A program made the translations under genes and the position numbers. DNA of 20,821 nucleotides from Sphingomonadaceae bacterium (lineage in GTDB: Bacteria > Pseudomonadota > Alphaproteobacteria > Sphingomonadales > Sphingomonadaceae), in assembly GCA_009923795.1 (NCBI GenBank), contig RFSU01000016.1:1-20821 (forward strand). The letters run 5' to 3'. The notes beneath the pieces were generated by a model. The model was not told the DNA's origin and did not search any database. It saw only the letters and a program-made list of their open reading frames with translations. This document shows, piece after piece, positions 19,578 through 20,821 of the stretch. Every line of letters starts with the position of its first letter. Positions within the stretch are counted from its first letter, which is position 1.

Positions 19578-20821
19578 TTAAATATCGAGATTAGCGACGT
19601 TCAGGGCGTTTTGCTGAATGAAGTCACGCCGGGGTTCCACAACATCGCCCATCAGCTGGGTGAAGATTTCATCCGCCAAATCGGCCTGTGCAACTTCCAC
19701 GCGCAACAAAGAGCGATTGTCCGGGTCCAGCGTTGTTTCCCAAAGCTGTTCGGCATTCATTTCGCCCAAGCCTTTATAGCGCGAAATGGACAGGCCCTTA
19801 CGGCCCGCCGCAAGGATGGCATCAAGCAGTTCAGACGGACGAGAGATCGCCGTTGTGCCCTTGGTCACGACGGGCTGAGCATCCTCCTCATCGCCTTCGG
19901 GGGCGGCGCTGTCTGCCTGCGCCTTGCCAATCGCAACAAGTCGGCTGACCGTTGCATAAGACTCTGCTTGTTCGGCAATGAGGCTGTGCAGGCGGCGCGC
20001 CTCTTGGCTCAGCAAGAAGTTCGCTTCAATCATATGATGGTCGGTCACGCCGCGCCACAGACGTTGGAGGTGATAGCCGCCTTCTTCGCTGACAATGCCG
20101 GACCAATTTGCTTCCTTGTCCGCACGGCCGAGCCACCCGGCCGCCCGATCAACCGCGGCCTGACGCCCGGCTGCATCCAGTGCAGGGTCCAGCGCACCGA
20201 CCAGCGACAAGCCTTCAATAATCGCGGGATCATATTTGCGCGGCACATAGCGCATCAGCGCGCGCATCCGCCGCGCATGATCAATGAGCAGCTTCAGATC
20301 CGCGCCAGAGCGGGTTCCCCCGCTGGTTTCGAGCGCGGTCGCCGCAAGCCCGCCTTCGACCAGATAATCGTCGAGCGCGGCATCATCCTTCAGATAAACT
20401 TCTGAGCGGCCACGTGCGGCCTTGTAGAGCGGCGGTTGTGCAATGAAGAGATGCCCGCGCGCGATAATATCTGGCATCTGCCGATAGAAGAAGGTGAGCA
20501 GCAAGGTGCGGATATGCGCGCCATCGACATCTGCGTCGGTCATGATGACGATCTTGTGATAGCGCAGCTTTTCAATGTTGAAATCATCGCGGCCAATGCC
20601 CGTGCCCATCGCCTGAATGAGCGTGCCAACTTCCTTGGAAGACAGCATCTTGTCAAAGCGCGCGCGCTCCACATTCAAGATTTTACCCTTCAAGGGCAGG
20701 ATCGCTTGATATTGGCGGTTGCGGCCCTGTTTGGCAGAGCCGCCAGCGGAATCCCCTTCGACCAAGAAGAGTTCGGACTTTGCAGGATCGCGTTCTTGGC
20801 AATCAGCCAGCTTTCCGGGTA
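19578..20821 (-). CDS. gyrB: DNA gyrase subunit B (3' part; start lies beyond the window)
   Basis: The frame is open to the window edge and ends in TAA at 19578-19580, so about 413 C-terminal residues are present. Gyrase B carries the ATPase and part of the cleavage core of the enzyme that supercoils DNA. Visible: LPGKLADCQERDPAKSELF leading into the TOPRIM motif LVEGDSAGGSAKQGRNRQYQ, then ILNVERARFDKMLSS, the metal-binding VIMTDADVDGAHIRTLLL, and the C-terminal RYKGLGEMNAEQLWETTLDP ending in EPRRDFIQQNALNVANLDI. QERDPA and GRNRQYQAILPLKGKILNVE favour GyrB over ParE. A low-complexity acidic stretch (SAAPEGDEEDAQP) before SRPSELLDAIL is an insert that varies between lineages. The ATPase and transducer domains are outside the window. 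Confidence 0.97.
   Translation of the reverse strand, partial: PGKLADCQERDPAKSELFLVEGDSAGGSAKQGRNRQYQAILPLKGKILNVERARFDKMLSSKEVGTLIQAMGTGIGRDDFNIEKLRYHKIVIMTDADVDGAHIRTLLLTFFYRQMPDIIARGHLFIAQPPLYKAARGRSEVYLKDDAALDDYLVEGGLAATALETSGGTRSGADLKLLIDHARRMRALMRYVPRKYDPAIIEGLSLVGALDPALDAAGRQAAVDRAAGWLGRADKEANWSGIVSEEGGYHLQRLWRGVTDHHMIEANFLLSQEARRLHSLIAEQAESYATVSRLVAIGKAQADSAAPEGDEEDAQPVVTKGTTAISRPSELLDAILAAGRKGLSISRYKGLGEMNAEQLWETTLDPDNRSLLRVEVAQADLADEIFTQLMGDVVEPRRDFIQQNALNVANLDI

Noticed and set aside
19569..20405. 278-codon plus-strand frame
   Set aside because: Antisense to gyrB, which is unmistakable on the other strand.
1..20821. Mobile elements, prophage, CRISPR or defence system
   Set aside because: No transposase, integrase, long terminal repeats, regularly spaced repeats or defence genes seen; gene content is core-like and of uniform composition.

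Overview
The window reads as a chromosomal stretch from an alphaproteobacterium of the order Sphingomonadales. The evidence is: a PhoK-type alkaline phosphatase of the kind described from Sphingomonas; an Atm1-type exporter close to the one known from Novosphingobium; an RNase E tail of the alphaproteobacterial type (ending in GWWQRTFG); an FnrL-like regulator; and moderately high-GC, gene-dense DNA with many start/stop overlaps. Genus cannot be fixed from this sequence alone. I see no prophage, insertion sequence or CRISPR array; this is mostly core genome.

Layout. (1) 1-2538: the 3' end of an RNase E/G gene, then a periplasmic M48 metalloprotease with TPRs (BepA-like), overlapping by 4 nt a DsbA-family oxidoreductase with a ScsC-type N-terminal domain. 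(2) 2594-5153: oligopeptidase B (ptrB) and a hotdog thioesterase. (3) 5209-12103: a tightly packed plus-strand run of Atm1-type ABC exporter, RecQ helicase (TTG start inside the exporter gene), a TIGR01244 rhodanese-like sulfur transferase, a small one-TM protein of unknown function, a sterol desaturase/fatty acid hydroxylase family enzyme and a GMC oxidoreductase. Several of these are joined by overlaps of 1, 4, 14 and 67 nt. (4) 12110-14149/14167, minus: a DsbD/ScsB-type transmembrane thiol reductant carrier, tail to tail with the GMC gene (6 nt gap). (5) 14198-16651, plus: phoK and a four-cysteine FNR-type regulator. (6) 16672-18324, minus: a tandem universal stress protein with a good FNR box upstream, and an outer-membrane beta-barrel protein. 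(7) 18505-18580, minus: tRNA-Ala(CGC). (8) 18696-19232: a small lipoprotein. (9) 19233-19577: a gene-free but highly structured stretch. (10) 19578-20821, minus: the 3' part of gyrB.

The genes suggest three functional themes. Envelope thiol chemistry: the ScsC-like protein and the ScsB/DsbD-like carrier are natural partners, and the M48 protease is coupled to the former. Sulfur/glutathione handling: Atm1 exporter plus rhodanese-like enzyme. Oxygen response: the FNR-type regulator probably controls the convergent usp gene through TTGAC-N4-ATCAA at 17565-17578.

The least explained sequence is 19233-19577. On the plus strand it has two abutting hairpins, a Shine-Dalgarno stretch of 14 nt complementary to the 16S rRNA 3' end, a 15-codon micro-ORF at ideal spacing, further inverted repeats, and a 15-bp hairpin whose G-U pairs fit only a plus-strand transcript. 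It is the best candidate for something undescribed (a small RNA or leader with a micro-peptide), but nothing here proves it is transcribed.
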